From Lachnospiraceae bacterium (GTDB taxonomy: Bacteria; Bacillota; Clostridia; Lachnospirales; Lachnospiraceae), in NCBI GenBank assembly GCA_024691305.1, contig JAILNS010000005.1, positions 124,001-188,000 of the forward strand: a stretch of 64,000 bases of DNA, in the 5' to 3' direction. Both the position numbers and the translations under genes were made by a program. The notes beneath the pieces were generated by a model that had not been told where the DNA came from, searched no databases, and saw nothing but the letters and a program-made list of their open reading frames with translations. Positions 9,194-17,137 of the stretch are shown here, piece after piece. Position 1 is the first letter of the stretch; each line of letters opens with the position of its first letter.

Positions 9194-9651
9194 ATGCCCT
9201 CCATTTTCCTTAAGATATGGACGAATCCACCCTCTTCTATACCTTCTGCCAAAGATATATCAAGAGCATGTACGCAAAACTCATCGTCGTGAACAGAAAC
9301 CGTTACCGTTCCGGGTGTAAGCGTTATCGAATTCGCAAAAAGAACCTTGGCAAATCCCGACTTAAGATCCGTCTTAAAATAATATATCGCCGGTTCAGGC
9401 ACATATTTGGGAGAATAAACGAATTTTAGAACCTTGATATTTGCTTCAACTATCTCTTTAAGAAGCACAAGAATATACCATATAAGTATCCCTGTACTCT
9501 TCAACAGACATATATCCTTATGTACGGAGTAGCCCAGAAACTTACATATAAATAAATACATCACCGCCGATATGACCAGTCCGAAGACCAAGATCTCAAC
9601 GGTGAATCGTCCATTTAACAATATCCAGAAACCAACAAAAATAATATACAT
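9187..9651 (-). CDS. mrpE: MrpE/MnhE subunit (first gene of the operon)
   Basis: This 154-residue protein has N-terminal transmembrane helices and a C-terminal cytosolic domain containing the MrpE signature NSITLTPGTVTVSVHDDEF followed by VHALD. Its length is normal for the family. It is the first gene of the ten-gene antiporter operon and diverges from the histidine kinase gene with a 171-base gap that must hold both promoters. The E-F-G-(DUF4040)-B-C-D order differs from the A-B-C-D-E-F-G order of Bacillus mrp and resembles archaeal and clostridial Mbh/Mrp operons. Confidence 0.9.
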   Translation of the reverse strand: MYIIFVGFWILLNGRFTVEILVFGLVISAVMYLFICKFLGYSVHKDICLLKSTGILIWYILVLLKEIVEANIKVLKFVYSPKYVPEPAIYYFKTDLKSGFAKVLFANSITLTPGTVTVSVHDDEFCVHALDISLAEGIEEGGFVHILRKMEGMW

Positions 9652-9822
9652 CTTTGTTCTTTAATTAACCTTTCAAAGCGACTATATGATAAACCAAATA
9701 CCCTTTTTATGCAAATATTACTCTTGGTGAAGAAATTTAGTTAAATTTATGTTAAAATAAATTCTGTCTTTTCAAAAAAAGAGTTGTACAAAGAAGGTAT
9801 TTAACAAATTAAGGGGTATGAA
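9652..9822. promoter_or_regulatory. divergent promoter region between mrpE and the sensor kinase
   Basis: This 171-base AT-rich gap separates two divergent genes. On the plus strand a TAAAAT box lies near 9753-9758 in a run of A/T, and an AAGGGG-type ribosome site precedes the kinase ATG at 9823. No clear minus 35 box, operator or riboswitch fold was recognised. The kinase transcript leader would be about 60 bases. Confidence 0.35.
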
Positions 9823-12800
9823 ATGAAAAAGCGTTTCGGGTTACTATCGAAATTCGCTGTTATTTTCGTTGTTTTTTCGCTTATAACAGTGATCGTCGCT
9901 TCGTTCGCAACATATATCGCCCAGTACAGATTTTACAGACAGTCTTGTTGGAACGAGATTCACAGAGTCGGAACTTATCTCAAAAATCTAGTACTCGAAG
10001 ACCAGGATGACTTCATCGCATACACGGAGTTCTATAAAGAGCATTTCAAGGAAATGCGTATTCCGTATGATTTTGATGAATACAGGACTGCACAGAACGA
10101 ATTCATCCGGGCCTATAATACACTATATCCGGACAAATCCCTTTACACCGACATAAAAATCGAAGACCTTCCCGAAGATCTTCAGCTTCTTTATTATACA
10201 TACCGTCATGAATACTGGCTCCTGACATTTGAGCATGCAAGCGAGTCTTTTAACCTTCCTTATACATATTTTCTAACATGCAAAGAAGATATCTACCACG
10301 TTGTATATCAGATAGATGCAGAAAGAACCGAGGATCCCGAACATCCGGGTTACCTGTATCTGGGAGATGAATATTATAACGATCCCGCTGTACGCGATCT
10401 GTTATGGAAAACCTGGGAAACCGGAATAGAATACGAAGAGGCATACGAATGGGACAATGCCTGGGGGCATACCTATTCCCACTACACTCCTCTCATTGTA
10501 AACGGACAAAAGATCGGTCTAGTTGTTGCCGAGATCAATGTAGATGATGTAAATGAACAGATCCTATTAAGTTCTTTTCGTTTAGGTATATCCATCGCCG
10601 CAATTTTTACTGTTGGAATACTTGTACTTCTTTGGATCTTAAACAGGGAATTTATCTCAAAGATCACTTTTCTGTCCGGTAAGATCGTGAATTTCAGTAA
10701 AGACGGGGATCCCGAAACGGTTAGAGACATAAAAAGTTATCCCTTTAAAAATGATGAAATAGGGATTCTTGCTGCCGAAACCGCAAATATGATATCCGAA
10801 ATAGAGACTCATGAAAACGAGCTTGAAAGAGCCGCACAGATGAAGACTGATTTTCTGGCCAATATGAGTCACGAGATCCGTACACCTATGAACTCCGTCA
10901 TAGGTATGGCCGAAATGGCATTAAGGGAAAAGATCCCGGACACTGCGCGAAACTACATAAGTCAGATCAAATCATCAGGCAGGATTCTCCTTACCGTAAT
11001 AAATGACATCCTTGATTTCTCCAAGATCGAATCAGGCAAGATGGAAATAGTTACCGCCGAATATGTTCCGATGTCCATGTTCAATGACGTTTCCAATATA
11101 ATCATGATGCGACTGGGTTCTAAAGACGTGGACCTGAATCTGGATATATCCCCCGAGCTCCCTGCAATATTATACGGTGATAACATCCGTATCCGGCAGA
11201 TACTGATCAATCTTGCCAACAATGCAGTTAAATTTACCGAAAGCGGTCATATAGCCATAAAGGTGGATTATGACAAAACTGATGATTCTTCGATAATGCT
11301 GATAATATCGGTAGAAGATACCGGGATCGGGATCAAAAAAGAAGATCTGACCAAAATATTCGAATCGTTTTCACAGGTTGACAGCAAACGAAACAGGGCC
11401 GTCGAAGGAACAGGTCTCGGACTTGCAATATCGGAAAGGCTTACCACTTTAATGAACGGAAAGCTTGATGTCACGAGTGAATACGGCAAAGGATCCACAT
11501 TCACGATATCGATACCTCAGAGAGTAATTGAATGGACACCCGGAGTGGAGTTGCACAGACCTAATGAATGCATAGGTATATCACTGCTTTCAAGTAAAAA
11601 TCTAAACACCGGTTTCAAAAGAGATTCCTGCAAGCTCGGAGTCATTTCATATCAGTTTGATGAAAACGCAGACCTGATGCCCCGTTTTGAGGAGATCATG
11701 TCCAAGTATCCGGGATGTGATTATTTCCTCTTTACCGAAGAAAGCATGCTGACACCGGACAGGATGGTATACCTTGAATCAAATCCCGAAATCGTGGTTG
11801 TGATCGTATCGGGATTCGGTGAATACTCCGAACTGAATCTGTCCAATCAGGTACATATAAATAAGCCTCTTTCGGTCATGAACATATCCATGATCTATAA
11901 CCGCGAAAAGGTCTTCTTTAACAACGCCCAGGGTGAAGAGGGCGACTTTACCGCTCCCGAGGCCAAGGTTCTTATCGTTGATGATAACGCCGTAAACCTG
12001 GCTGTCGCAGAAGGTCTCATCGAACCGCTTGGAATGTCCGTTATGACAGCAGATAACGGCCGGGATGCCATAAAACTTTGTGAAAAGGAAACCTTCGACA
12101 TCATATTTATGGACCATATGATGCCTGAGATGGACGGTATAGAAGCAACACACCTGATCCGCGAAAGATATCCTCGCTACAAAAATATTCCGATCATAGC
12201 ACTCACCGCCAATGCCATAGGAAACGCCAAAGAGCGTTTCTTAAGTGAAGGACTCGACGACTTCATTCCCAAGCCGATCGATGTTAAAAACATGATCGCC
12301 AAGGTACGCAAATGGCTTCCCGATGAAAAGATAAAACCTGCAGATCCTAAGATCGCATCGGAATCTAAACCCATCAGATCACCCGAAAAAATAGTTGATA
12401 ATCCAATGATCATAAGTGATCTTGATACAGGTGAAGCTATAGCAAAGATCGGCAGCGAAAAGGTATTTTTTAACGTATTAAAAGAATATTACCGTGTTAT
12501 TCCTTCCAAATACGACTCCATTAAAGATTCTTATGAAAACGCCGACTGGGGCAAATACACTATAGAAGTACATGCATTAAAGAGTTCTTCCGCCCAGATC
12601 GGAGCAATGAGTCTGTCAGCGATGGCTGCAAGACTTGAAAAAGCAGGTAAAGAAACAGACATCGAATATATAAAAGATAATACCGAAGCAATGCTTGAAA
12701 AGTATCTTTCGTATAAAGATGCCCTGGCTCCGTTTGCCGGTGAACAAAGCACGGCTTCATCGGATTCAAGGCCGGCGATGACCGAAGATATTTTAAGCGG

Positions 12801-12990
12801 TCTCTTTGAAAGCATAAAAACAGCAGCGGACGAGCTTGATCTTGACAAACTCGAAGCCGCTGCCGAAACGCTTGATAAATATTCATTCCCGGATGATAAG
12901 ACCGATCTTGTGAACAGGCTTAAAGATGCATTAAACAGTATTGACCCGGATGCCTGTCTCGACGTTATCAATAATTGGGAAACAACCTGA
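9823..12990 (+). CDS. hybrid sensor histidine kinase with receiver and HPt domains
   Basis: This 1055-residue membrane kinase has a transmembrane helix at ~11-31, an extracytoplasmic sensor of ~220 residues, a second helix at ~255-273, a HAMP-like linker, then HisKA with the phospho-acceptor His350 in MSHEIRTPMN. The ATPase domain has the N box (NLANNAVKF, ~463-471), G1 (EDTGIGI, 498-504) and G2 (GTGLGLAI, 529-536). Residues ~580-700 look like a degenerate receiver: the alpha/beta pattern is present but acceptor Asp residues are not. A genuine receiver follows (~714-835) with Asp764 and Lys817, then an HPt domain with His917 in VHALKSSSAQIGA. The ending of ~80 residues is helical. It is a complete phosphorelay in one chain. 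The target response regulator is not adjacent. Ligand and output are unknown. Confidence 0.93.
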   Translation: MKKRFGLLSKFAVIFVVFSLITVIVASFATYIAQYRFYRQSCWNEIHRVGTYLKNLVLEDQDDFIAYTEFYKEHFKEMRIPYDFDEYRTAQNEFIRAYNTLYPDKSLYTDIKIEDLPEDLQLLYYTYRHEYWLLTFEHASESFNLPYTYFLTCKEDIYHVVYQIDAERTEDPEHPGYLYLGDEYYNDPAVRDLLWKTWETGIEYEEAYEWDNAWGHTYSHYTPLIVNGQKIGLVVAEINVDDVNEQILLSSFRLGISIAAIFTVGILVLLWILNREFISKITFLSGKIVNFSKDGDPETVRDIKSYPFKNDEIGILAAETANMISEIETHENELERAAQMKTDFLANMSHEIRTPMNSVIGMAEMALREKIPDTARNYISQIKSSGRILLTVINDILDFSKIESGKMEIVTAEYVPMSMFNDVSNIIMMRLGSKDVDLNLDISPELPAILYGDNIRIRQILINLANNAVKFTESGHIAIKVDYDKTDDSSIMLIISVEDTGIGIKKEDLTKIFESFSQVDSKRNRAVEGTGLGLAISERLTTLMNGKLDVTSEYGKGSTFTISIPQRVIEWTPGVELHRPNECIGISLLSSKNLNTGFKRDSCKLGVISYQFDENADLMPRFEEIMSKYPGCDYFLFTEESMLTPDRMVYLESNPEIVVVIVSGFGEYSELNLSNQVHINKPLSVMNISMIYNREKVFFNNAQGEEGDFTAPEAKVLIVDDNAVNLAVAEGLIEPLGMSVMTADNGRDAIKLCEKETFDIIFMDHMMPEMDGIEATHLIRERYPRYKNIPIIALTANAIGNAKERFLSEGLDDFIPKPIDVKNMIAKVRKWLPDEKIKPADPKIASESKPIRSPEKIVDNPMIISDLDTGEAIAKIGSEKVFFNVLKEYYRVIPSKYDSIKDSYENADWGKYTIEVHALKSSSAQIGAMSLSAMAARLEKAGKETDIEYIKDNTEAMLEKYLSYKDALAPFAGEQSTASSDSRPAMTEDILSGLFESIKTAADELDLDKLEAAAETLDKYSFPDDKTDLVNRLKDALNSIDPDACLDVINNWETT

Positions 12991-12996
12991 TCATGA

Positions 12997-13314
12997 TCAA
13001 AGAACGCTGTTTATCTTAGCTTCCAGATCTGCCTGTGAAAGAGCGCCTACGGAAGTAAGAGCAGGCTCACCGGCTTTAAAGATGATGATCGTAGGTATAC
13101 TCATGATGCCGTATTTGGATGCCACATCTCCGTCATTATCTATATTACACTTACCTACTTTAAGTTTGCCATCATATGCCTCTGCGATACGCTCTACAAT
13201 AGGAGCCATCATCTTGCAGGGACCACACCAGTCTGCATAAAAATCTACAAGTACCGGCATATCCGATTTAAGTACCTCTGTTTCAAAATTGTCTGTAGTT
13301 ATCTTTAATTCCAT
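12997..13314 (-). CDS. trxA: thioredoxin
   Basis: This 105-residue protein is a standard single-domain thioredoxin with the active site WCGPCK (Cys30 and Cys33) and the cis-proline loop SIPT at ~74-77. It reduces disulfides of cytosolic proteins using electrons from thioredoxin reductase. An AGGAGG site lies just before the ATG. The gene ends 6 bases from the convergent stop of the kinase and is followed upstream by the rhomboid gene. No thioredoxin reductase gene is in the window. Confidence 0.95.
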   Translation of the reverse strand: MELKITTDNFETEVLKSDMPVLVDFYADWCGPCKMMAPIVERIAEAYDGKLKVGKCNIDNDGDVASKYGIMSIPTIIIFKAGEPALTSVGALSQADLEAKINSVL

Positions 13315-13362
13315 ATCATACCTCCTGATAAAAATTTTTGTCCCTGATTACGGGGTGGAACA

Positions 13363-13965
13363 TCAGTATCTGCGGTTTAAGAAAAAGCCAAGACAGGCTC
13401 CTACCAGACCGCCTATTATATGAGCAAAGTTTGCTATATTGTCGCTTACGAATAATCCTGAATATACCTGCTGTCCAAGATATATGACTGCAACCAGGAT
13501 AAATGTGAGCGGTATTTCCTTACTGTTGAATCCTGTTATGGACGAAAGGATGATAAATGCAAATGCCACTCCGCTTGCTCCCAAAAGTGCAGCATCCGGA
13601 AACAGTATAAAATTCAGTACTCCGGTAACAAGTGCCGTTATCGCTATAACAATCAGCAACAACCTTGAGCCATACTTTTCTTCAAGCATCGGTCCAAGCA
13701 GCAGTATGTAACTCATGTTTCCAAGCAGATGCTCCCAGCTCGAATGTCCGCAAACATGTGTAAAAAACCTTACCCATGTCAAAGGATCACTTAAAGGTGC
13801 CCTGTACGTCATAAACAGTTTCTGCGTCATAGTCCCTCCGGTTATAATTCCCAGAATAAGGGCTATAACACATATGATACCGAATATTATGACCGTCGGT
13901 GCATTAAAAACTATCTTCCATCTGCCATCATTTCTGCTCATGCTATAGAGTATAGCATTTTTCAC
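13363..13965 (-). CDS. rhomboid-family intramembrane serine protease
   Basis: This 200-residue protein has about six hydrophobic helices and the rhomboid catalytic features: HLLGN (His79, Asn83) in helix 2, the nucleophile Ser131 in GASGVAFA, and His182 in the last helix (AHIIGGLVGACLG). Rhomboids cleave single-pass membrane proteins inside the bilayer; the substrate is not predictable here. The frame begins with GTG at 13965; an ATG at 13941 is an alternative but has no visible ribosome site. A small inverted repeat (GCTATAgagTATAGC) overlaps the start region. It is likely co-transcribed with trxA, 48 bases downstream. Confidence 0.88.
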   Translation of the reverse strand: MKNAILYSMSRNDGRWKIVFNAPTVIIFGIICVIALILGIITGGTMTQKLFMTYRAPLSDPLTWVRFFTHVCGHSSWEHLLGNMSYILLLGPMLEEKYGSRLLLIVIAITALVTGVLNFILFPDAALLGASGVAFAFIILSSITGFNSKEIPLTFILVAVIYLGQQVYSGLFVSDNIANFAHIIGGLVGACLGFFLNRRY

Positions 13966-14089
13966 CCTTTATAACAATTATCCCTTTTAAGTAAATATGT
14001 GTCCTTTTTATCGGACTCTTGACAGGTTATTATCTGAATTGTAAACGAAATCACTCCGGTTATTTGACATTTATATGGGAGGTAAGAAC

Positions 14090-14254
14090 ATGGATTTTAG
14101 CAGAAGTTTTTTTACGGTAATAGTAATAGCGGTTGATATGTTTGAATCCAGTATAGTGGATGAAAGACACTTTGGATCTATGCAGGAAGCACTTATATAC
14201 AAAAACAGTTTACCCTCAAACCTGCACGGACTGGTCTGTGAAGTAGCTGCATAA
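14090..14254 (+). CDS. small ORF, 54 residues, unknown
   Basis: An ATG preceded by a good GGGAGG ribosome site (spacing 6 bases) opens a 54-codon frame ending in TAA just before a hairpin. The peptide begins MDFSRSFFTVIVIAVDMFES and ends GLVCEVAA, with a hydrophobic N-terminal third and a polar rest. I recognise no family. The gap between the divergent rhomboid gene and the convergent response regulator would otherwise be empty. Good ribosome site, in-frame stop at the hairpin and codon use like neighbours support it, but a chance ORF cannot be excluded. Confidence 0.5.
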   Translation: MDFSRSFFTVIVIAVDMFESSIVDERHFGSMQEALIYKNSLPSNLHGLVCEVAA

Positions 14255-14259
14255 AATAA

Positions 14260-14279
14260 GGGAGAGCTTTCGCTCTCCC
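14260..14279. terminator. hairpin terminator between convergent genes
   Basis: A perfect 8-bp stem (GGGAGAGC / GCTCTCCC) with a 4-base loop. On the minus strand it is followed by TTATTTTA, so it best serves the response-regulator gene, but it also lies just past the small plus-strand ORF and could stop both. Confidence 0.75.
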
Positions 14280-14290
14280 TGCAATACATA

Positions 14291-15151
14291 TTATTTACTT
14301 AACTTCGAGTCTACGATCTTCATAAGTTTCTCTTTATCGATAGGCTTAAGAAGATACCCCTGCGGTCCGAGATTAAGAACTTCCTTAACTCTCTCTGAAT
14401 CGGATACGCCTGTCAGGAATACTATCGGAATCCCATCAAGATTATGTCTGGTACGCAGGTTTAAGAACACCTCGGGTCCACTTTCACCCGGCATCTCATA
14501 ATCAAGAAGGATCATATCCGTAGTCTTACTCTCAAGAAACTTATAGGCTATCTTCCCGCTTACTGCGGTAGCAACATCATACCTGTCATGAAGGTACTCT
14601 TTGATCAATTTAAGCATAAGAGGATCATCATCTATGACAAGCACATGTTTGCGACGTACCTCTGCAGGTGCCGGCTGAGCCTGTGGCTGCTGCATGGCCA
14701 TTGTATTATTTGCTGTCTGAACCGGTGTCGCTGTAGGTGCGGCTGCCGGTGCCGGAGCCTGTTCAGCAGCAAGTTTCTTATCCCTGTCCAAAACCCAGGC
14801 ATATATATTTCCGAAGATGACCTCTGAAGTAAGAGGTTTTTCCAGGACCAGGTCAATCGGAAATGCTACAGCTCTTTTAAAACTCTCACATTCTTCATGT
14901 GATCCCATAATGGCAAAACCGCAACCTGCCTTTTCTATAAACCGATAGAATTCCTTAAACCTTGAATAATCATCGGATGTTTCATTAGAAACGCAATACA
15001 AAAACAGATCAGGTTTAAAAAGCTCAAGATTTTTAACCATATCCCTGAATATGGTTGAAGAAGTCAGCAGATCGAACCTGCTGTCATCACGACTATAAAA
15101 CTCGTTTATTACCAGTTGATTTTTGCCGGATAGAAGAATTTTGTGTGCCAT
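14291..15151 (-). CDS. response regulator with an N-terminal degenerate receiver and a C-terminal receiver, no DNA-binding domain
   Basis: I choose the ATG at 15151 because GGAG lies 9 bases upstream; a frame start at 15166 is the alternative. The 286-residue protein has a first domain (~1-120) with receiver-like alternation but no acidic pocket at the usual place. An Ala/Pro/Gln-rich linker (~130-160) follows, then a true receiver with VLVIDDDP, the phospho-acceptor Asp in MILLDYEMPG and the conserved Lys in LLKPID. There is no output domain, so it may act by protein contact, as a phosphate sink, or as a chemotaxis-like regulator. It could partner the orphan hybrid kinase upstream, although that is only proximity. 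Confidence 0.88.
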   Translation of the reverse strand: MAHKILLSGKNQLVINEFYSRDDSRFDLLTSSTIFRDMVKNLELFKPDLFLYCVSNETSDDYSRFKEFYRFIEKAGCGFAIMGSHEECESFKRAVAFPIDLVLEKPLTSEVIFGNIYAWVLDRDKKLAAEQAPAPAAAPTATPVQTANNTMAMQQPQAQPAPAEVRRKHVLVIDDDPLMLKLIKEYLHDRYDVATAVSGKIAYKFLESKTTDMILLDYEMPGESGPEVFLNLRTRHNLDGIPIVFLTGVSDSERVKEVLNLGPQGYLLKPIDKEKLMKIVDSKLSK

Positions 15152-15281
15152 TTTGCTATTCTCCATTCTTATCTTAGTAAATAATGCCGGTAATCTACTT
15201 GCTCTCCTATTACATAATACAGGATAAGTACAATATATTCAAGAAATATAACCTAAAATAACGTATCCTTTATATCATTTT

Positions 15282-16064
15282 TTATTCAAAATGATCATAC
15301 GGAGTTATGCCAAGTTCATCCAGCCATTTGTATGCTATGTCCATGGCATCATCCCATAAAAGTTCCGGAGAATGCGCATCCGCGCCCACTACTACCCTGA
15401 GTTCGGTCTTCGAAACCATCTCCCAAAACCGTCTGTGGGGATACATATATCTTGGTCCGTCCGGATACTCTTTTATACCTCTCCTGAAACCATTTGCATT
15501 GATCTCTAAAATTGCATTATGCTTAACCGCTGCGTCCAGGATAATGTCCGCTGCCATATCAAAGTTTTTGTCCCATGCAAAATCGCCGAGTGTAAAAAGA
15601 TCAGGGTGAGCCACATAGGTAAAGAATCCTGAATCAAGGCCATCTTTTATTCCTTTTGCATAATCCGGATATGTATCAGAGCATTTGGGATTAAAGATAT
15701 TCGGATACACTCCGTTATCATCCGGCATATAAAAATGCTCTCCGAGGATCAGATAATCCAGTTTTTTATCGTTTAACAGAAACTCATAATAGGATTCATA
15801 CTTAGGTAGATACTCTATTTCTATAGATTTATATACCTCCATCCTGCCTGCGTATCTTATCCTGCATTCTTCGATCTTCTCAAGATATTCATCAAACTCA
15901 TCATACATCATCCTAAGTCCGTAATCCTGATCCATAAATGGTGCATGATCGCTCATCCCGATACGGTCAAATCCGAGTTTATAAGCCTTGTCTATATAAT
16001 CTGCCTCGGTTCCGCTTGCGTGTTTACATCTGTAAGTATGGGTGTGGAAATTGACCTTTTTCAT
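15282..16064 (-). CDS. PHP-domain phosphatase (histidinol-phosphatase-like)
   Basis: This 260-residue protein starts KKVNFHTHTYRCKHA, the first metal-binding motif of PHP domains. Further metal ligands are seen in GMSDHAPF, LGEHFY, VAHPDLF and VVGADAHS. Length and motif order match class-III histidinol phosphatases (HisJ/HisK type), which dephosphorylate histidinol phosphate with a metal cluster. No other histidine genes are nearby, so a different phosphoester substrate is possible. A GGAG ribosome site precedes the ATG. Confidence 0.85.
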   Translation of the reverse strand: MKKVNFHTHTYRCKHASGTEADYIDKAYKLGFDRIGMSDHAPFMDQDYGLRMMYDEFDEYLEKIEECRIRYAGRMEVYKSIEIEYLPKYESYYEFLLNDKKLDYLILGEHFYMPDDNGVYPNIFNPKCSDTYPDYAKGIKDGLDSGFFTYVAHPDLFTLGDFAWDKNFDMAADIILDAAVKHNAILEINANGFRRGIKEYPDGPRYMYPHRRFWEMVSKTELRVVVGADAHSPELLWDDAMDIAYKWLDELGITPYDHFE

Positions 16065-16080
16065 ATCTGCTCCGTATTTG

Positions 16081-16116
16081 AAAATAAAATGAGTCCTGCG
16101 TAAACACAGGACTCAC
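16081..16116 (-). terminator. intrinsic terminator after grcA
   Basis: A 10-bp stem GAGTCCTG(T/C)G with a short loop is followed on the minus strand by ATTTTATTTT. It lies 42 bases after the grcA stop and before the PHP gene. Confidence 0.85.
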
Positions 16117-16157
16117 TAAATAGTGATTTTAAATTTACAGGATAAACCCTCTTAAGA

Positions 16158-16403
16158 TCAGATGCTCTCGTGGAATGTTCTGCTTATAACATCAGCCTGC
16201 TGCTCGGGAGTCAGCTTAATGAAGTTAACTGCATAACCGGATACACGGATCGTAAGCTGAGGATAATTCTCGGGATGCTTCTGAGCATCAAGAAGAGTCT
16301 CACGATTAAGAACATTTACATTTAAATGATGTCCACCCTTAACTGCATATCCGTCAAGAAGAGAAACTAAATTATTAACCTGTGCTGTGTTTGTTGCTGC
16401 CAT
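16158..16403 (-). CDS. grcA: autonomous glycyl radical cofactor (GrcA/YfiD-like)
   Basis: This 81-residue protein matches the C-terminal glycyl-radical segment of pyruvate formate-lyase, including the invariant RVSGYAV with Gly56. Upstream are [19 protein letters not shown] and ending FHESI, also typical. It can act as a replaceable radical domain that restores formate-lyase after oxygen cleavage; the radical is installed by the activating enzyme PflA. It is shorter than the E. coli protein (127 residues), lacking the N-terminal extension, which is usual in Clostridia. No pfl or pflA gene is in this window. It is a monocistronic gene with its own promoter and terminator. Confidence 0.9.
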   Translation of the reverse strand: MAATNTAQVNNLVSLLDGYAVKGGHHLNVNVLNRETLLDAQKHPENYPQLTIRVSGYAVNFIKLTPEQQADVISRTFHESI

Positions 16404-16452
16404 AATATACCTCCTTAATTAAAACAGTAATGATTACTATTATCTTGATTAA

Positions 16453-16481
16453 AGATTACCACTCTATTTTTATATTGTAAA
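16453..16481 (-). promoter_or_regulatory. promoter of grcA
   Basis: On the minus strand TTTACA and TAATCT are separated by exactly 17 bases. The leader to the ATG at 16403 is about 45 bases and contains an AAGGAGG ribosome site. Each box has one or two mismatches to the vegetative consensus. No convincing FNR- or Rex-type palindrome was recognised next to it. Confidence 0.55.
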
Positions 16482-16534
16482 GAGGTTTTATTGTTCTTTT
16501 CAGTGTACAAAATTGTTTTTTACATCATCATTTC

Positions 16535-17137
16535 TCATTGTCTGTCAAAATATGACTTGCTTGCATAATAGTATGTACGTATGAAACCGTCTGTAGAAAT
16601 GACCACAAACTCCCCTGTATCTTCCAGATAGTAGACATCATCACCGTCTTCTTCTTCAAGTTTGTGAAGTGCCTTGGGGTTATTGGCTACCGCACAGGCT
16701 GCCTCCTCATACTCTTTGGCGGAAGCAAATCCCATTTCTATCCCGTGCTTATCATAATGTTTATCCAAAAGCTTCTGATTACGGAATTCATACTCTAAGT
16801 ATTCGCCGGCAGTCTCCGTTTCCTCATCGATATCTGTCGTATTACCGGTATCTGCCGCTTCATTATCTGATTCTTCGCTGATATCTGTAACTTCGGTTTT
16901 CTCAGATGTCGTACTACCGGTATCTTCCGCTTCGCCGGGATCGTCTGCATCGGTTTCTTCGGATATCTGAAGATCTGTTCCTTCATCTTCGATGATCTGA
17001 ACCGTTCCGATATTGCCTTGATCGTCATTGGAATTTTCTTCGTTATTAACAAACCATCTGCTAATGAAAAAAATGATAAAAACAAGAATGGCGATCTTGA
17101 ATATCAATTTTCCCCAGTCATGACTATTCTTTTGCAA
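16535..17137 (-). CDS. membrane-anchored acidic protein, unknown function
   Basis: The 200-residue protein has a short basic N-terminus, one transmembrane helix (~12-29, IFKIAILVFIIFFISRW), a low-complexity acidic Ser/Thr/Glu/Asp region (~35-110) with two near-repeats around DTGSTT and DTGNTT, and a C-terminal folded part of ~80 residues. The likely start is TTG at 17137, inside the end of the degV gene, implying coupled translation. The C-terminal part should lie outside the cell. No known family was recognised; the tail (EFVVISTDGFIRTYY) is not catalytic in appearance. Confidence 0.7.
   Translation of the reverse strand: MQKNSHDWGKLIFKIAILVFIIFFISRWFVNNEENSNDDQGNIGTVQIIEDEGTDLQISEETDADDPGEAEDTGSTTSEKTEVTDISEESDNEAADTGNTTDIDEETETAGEYLEYEFRNQKLLDKHYDKHGIEMGFASAKEYEEAACAVANNPKALHKLEEEDGDDVYYLEDTGEFVVISTDGFIRTYYYASKSYFDRQ

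Noticed and set aside
14071-14289. 72-codon minus-strand ORF at the response regulator end
   Set aside because: It runs antisense to the small plus ORF, lacks a ribosome site and covers the terminator hairpin.
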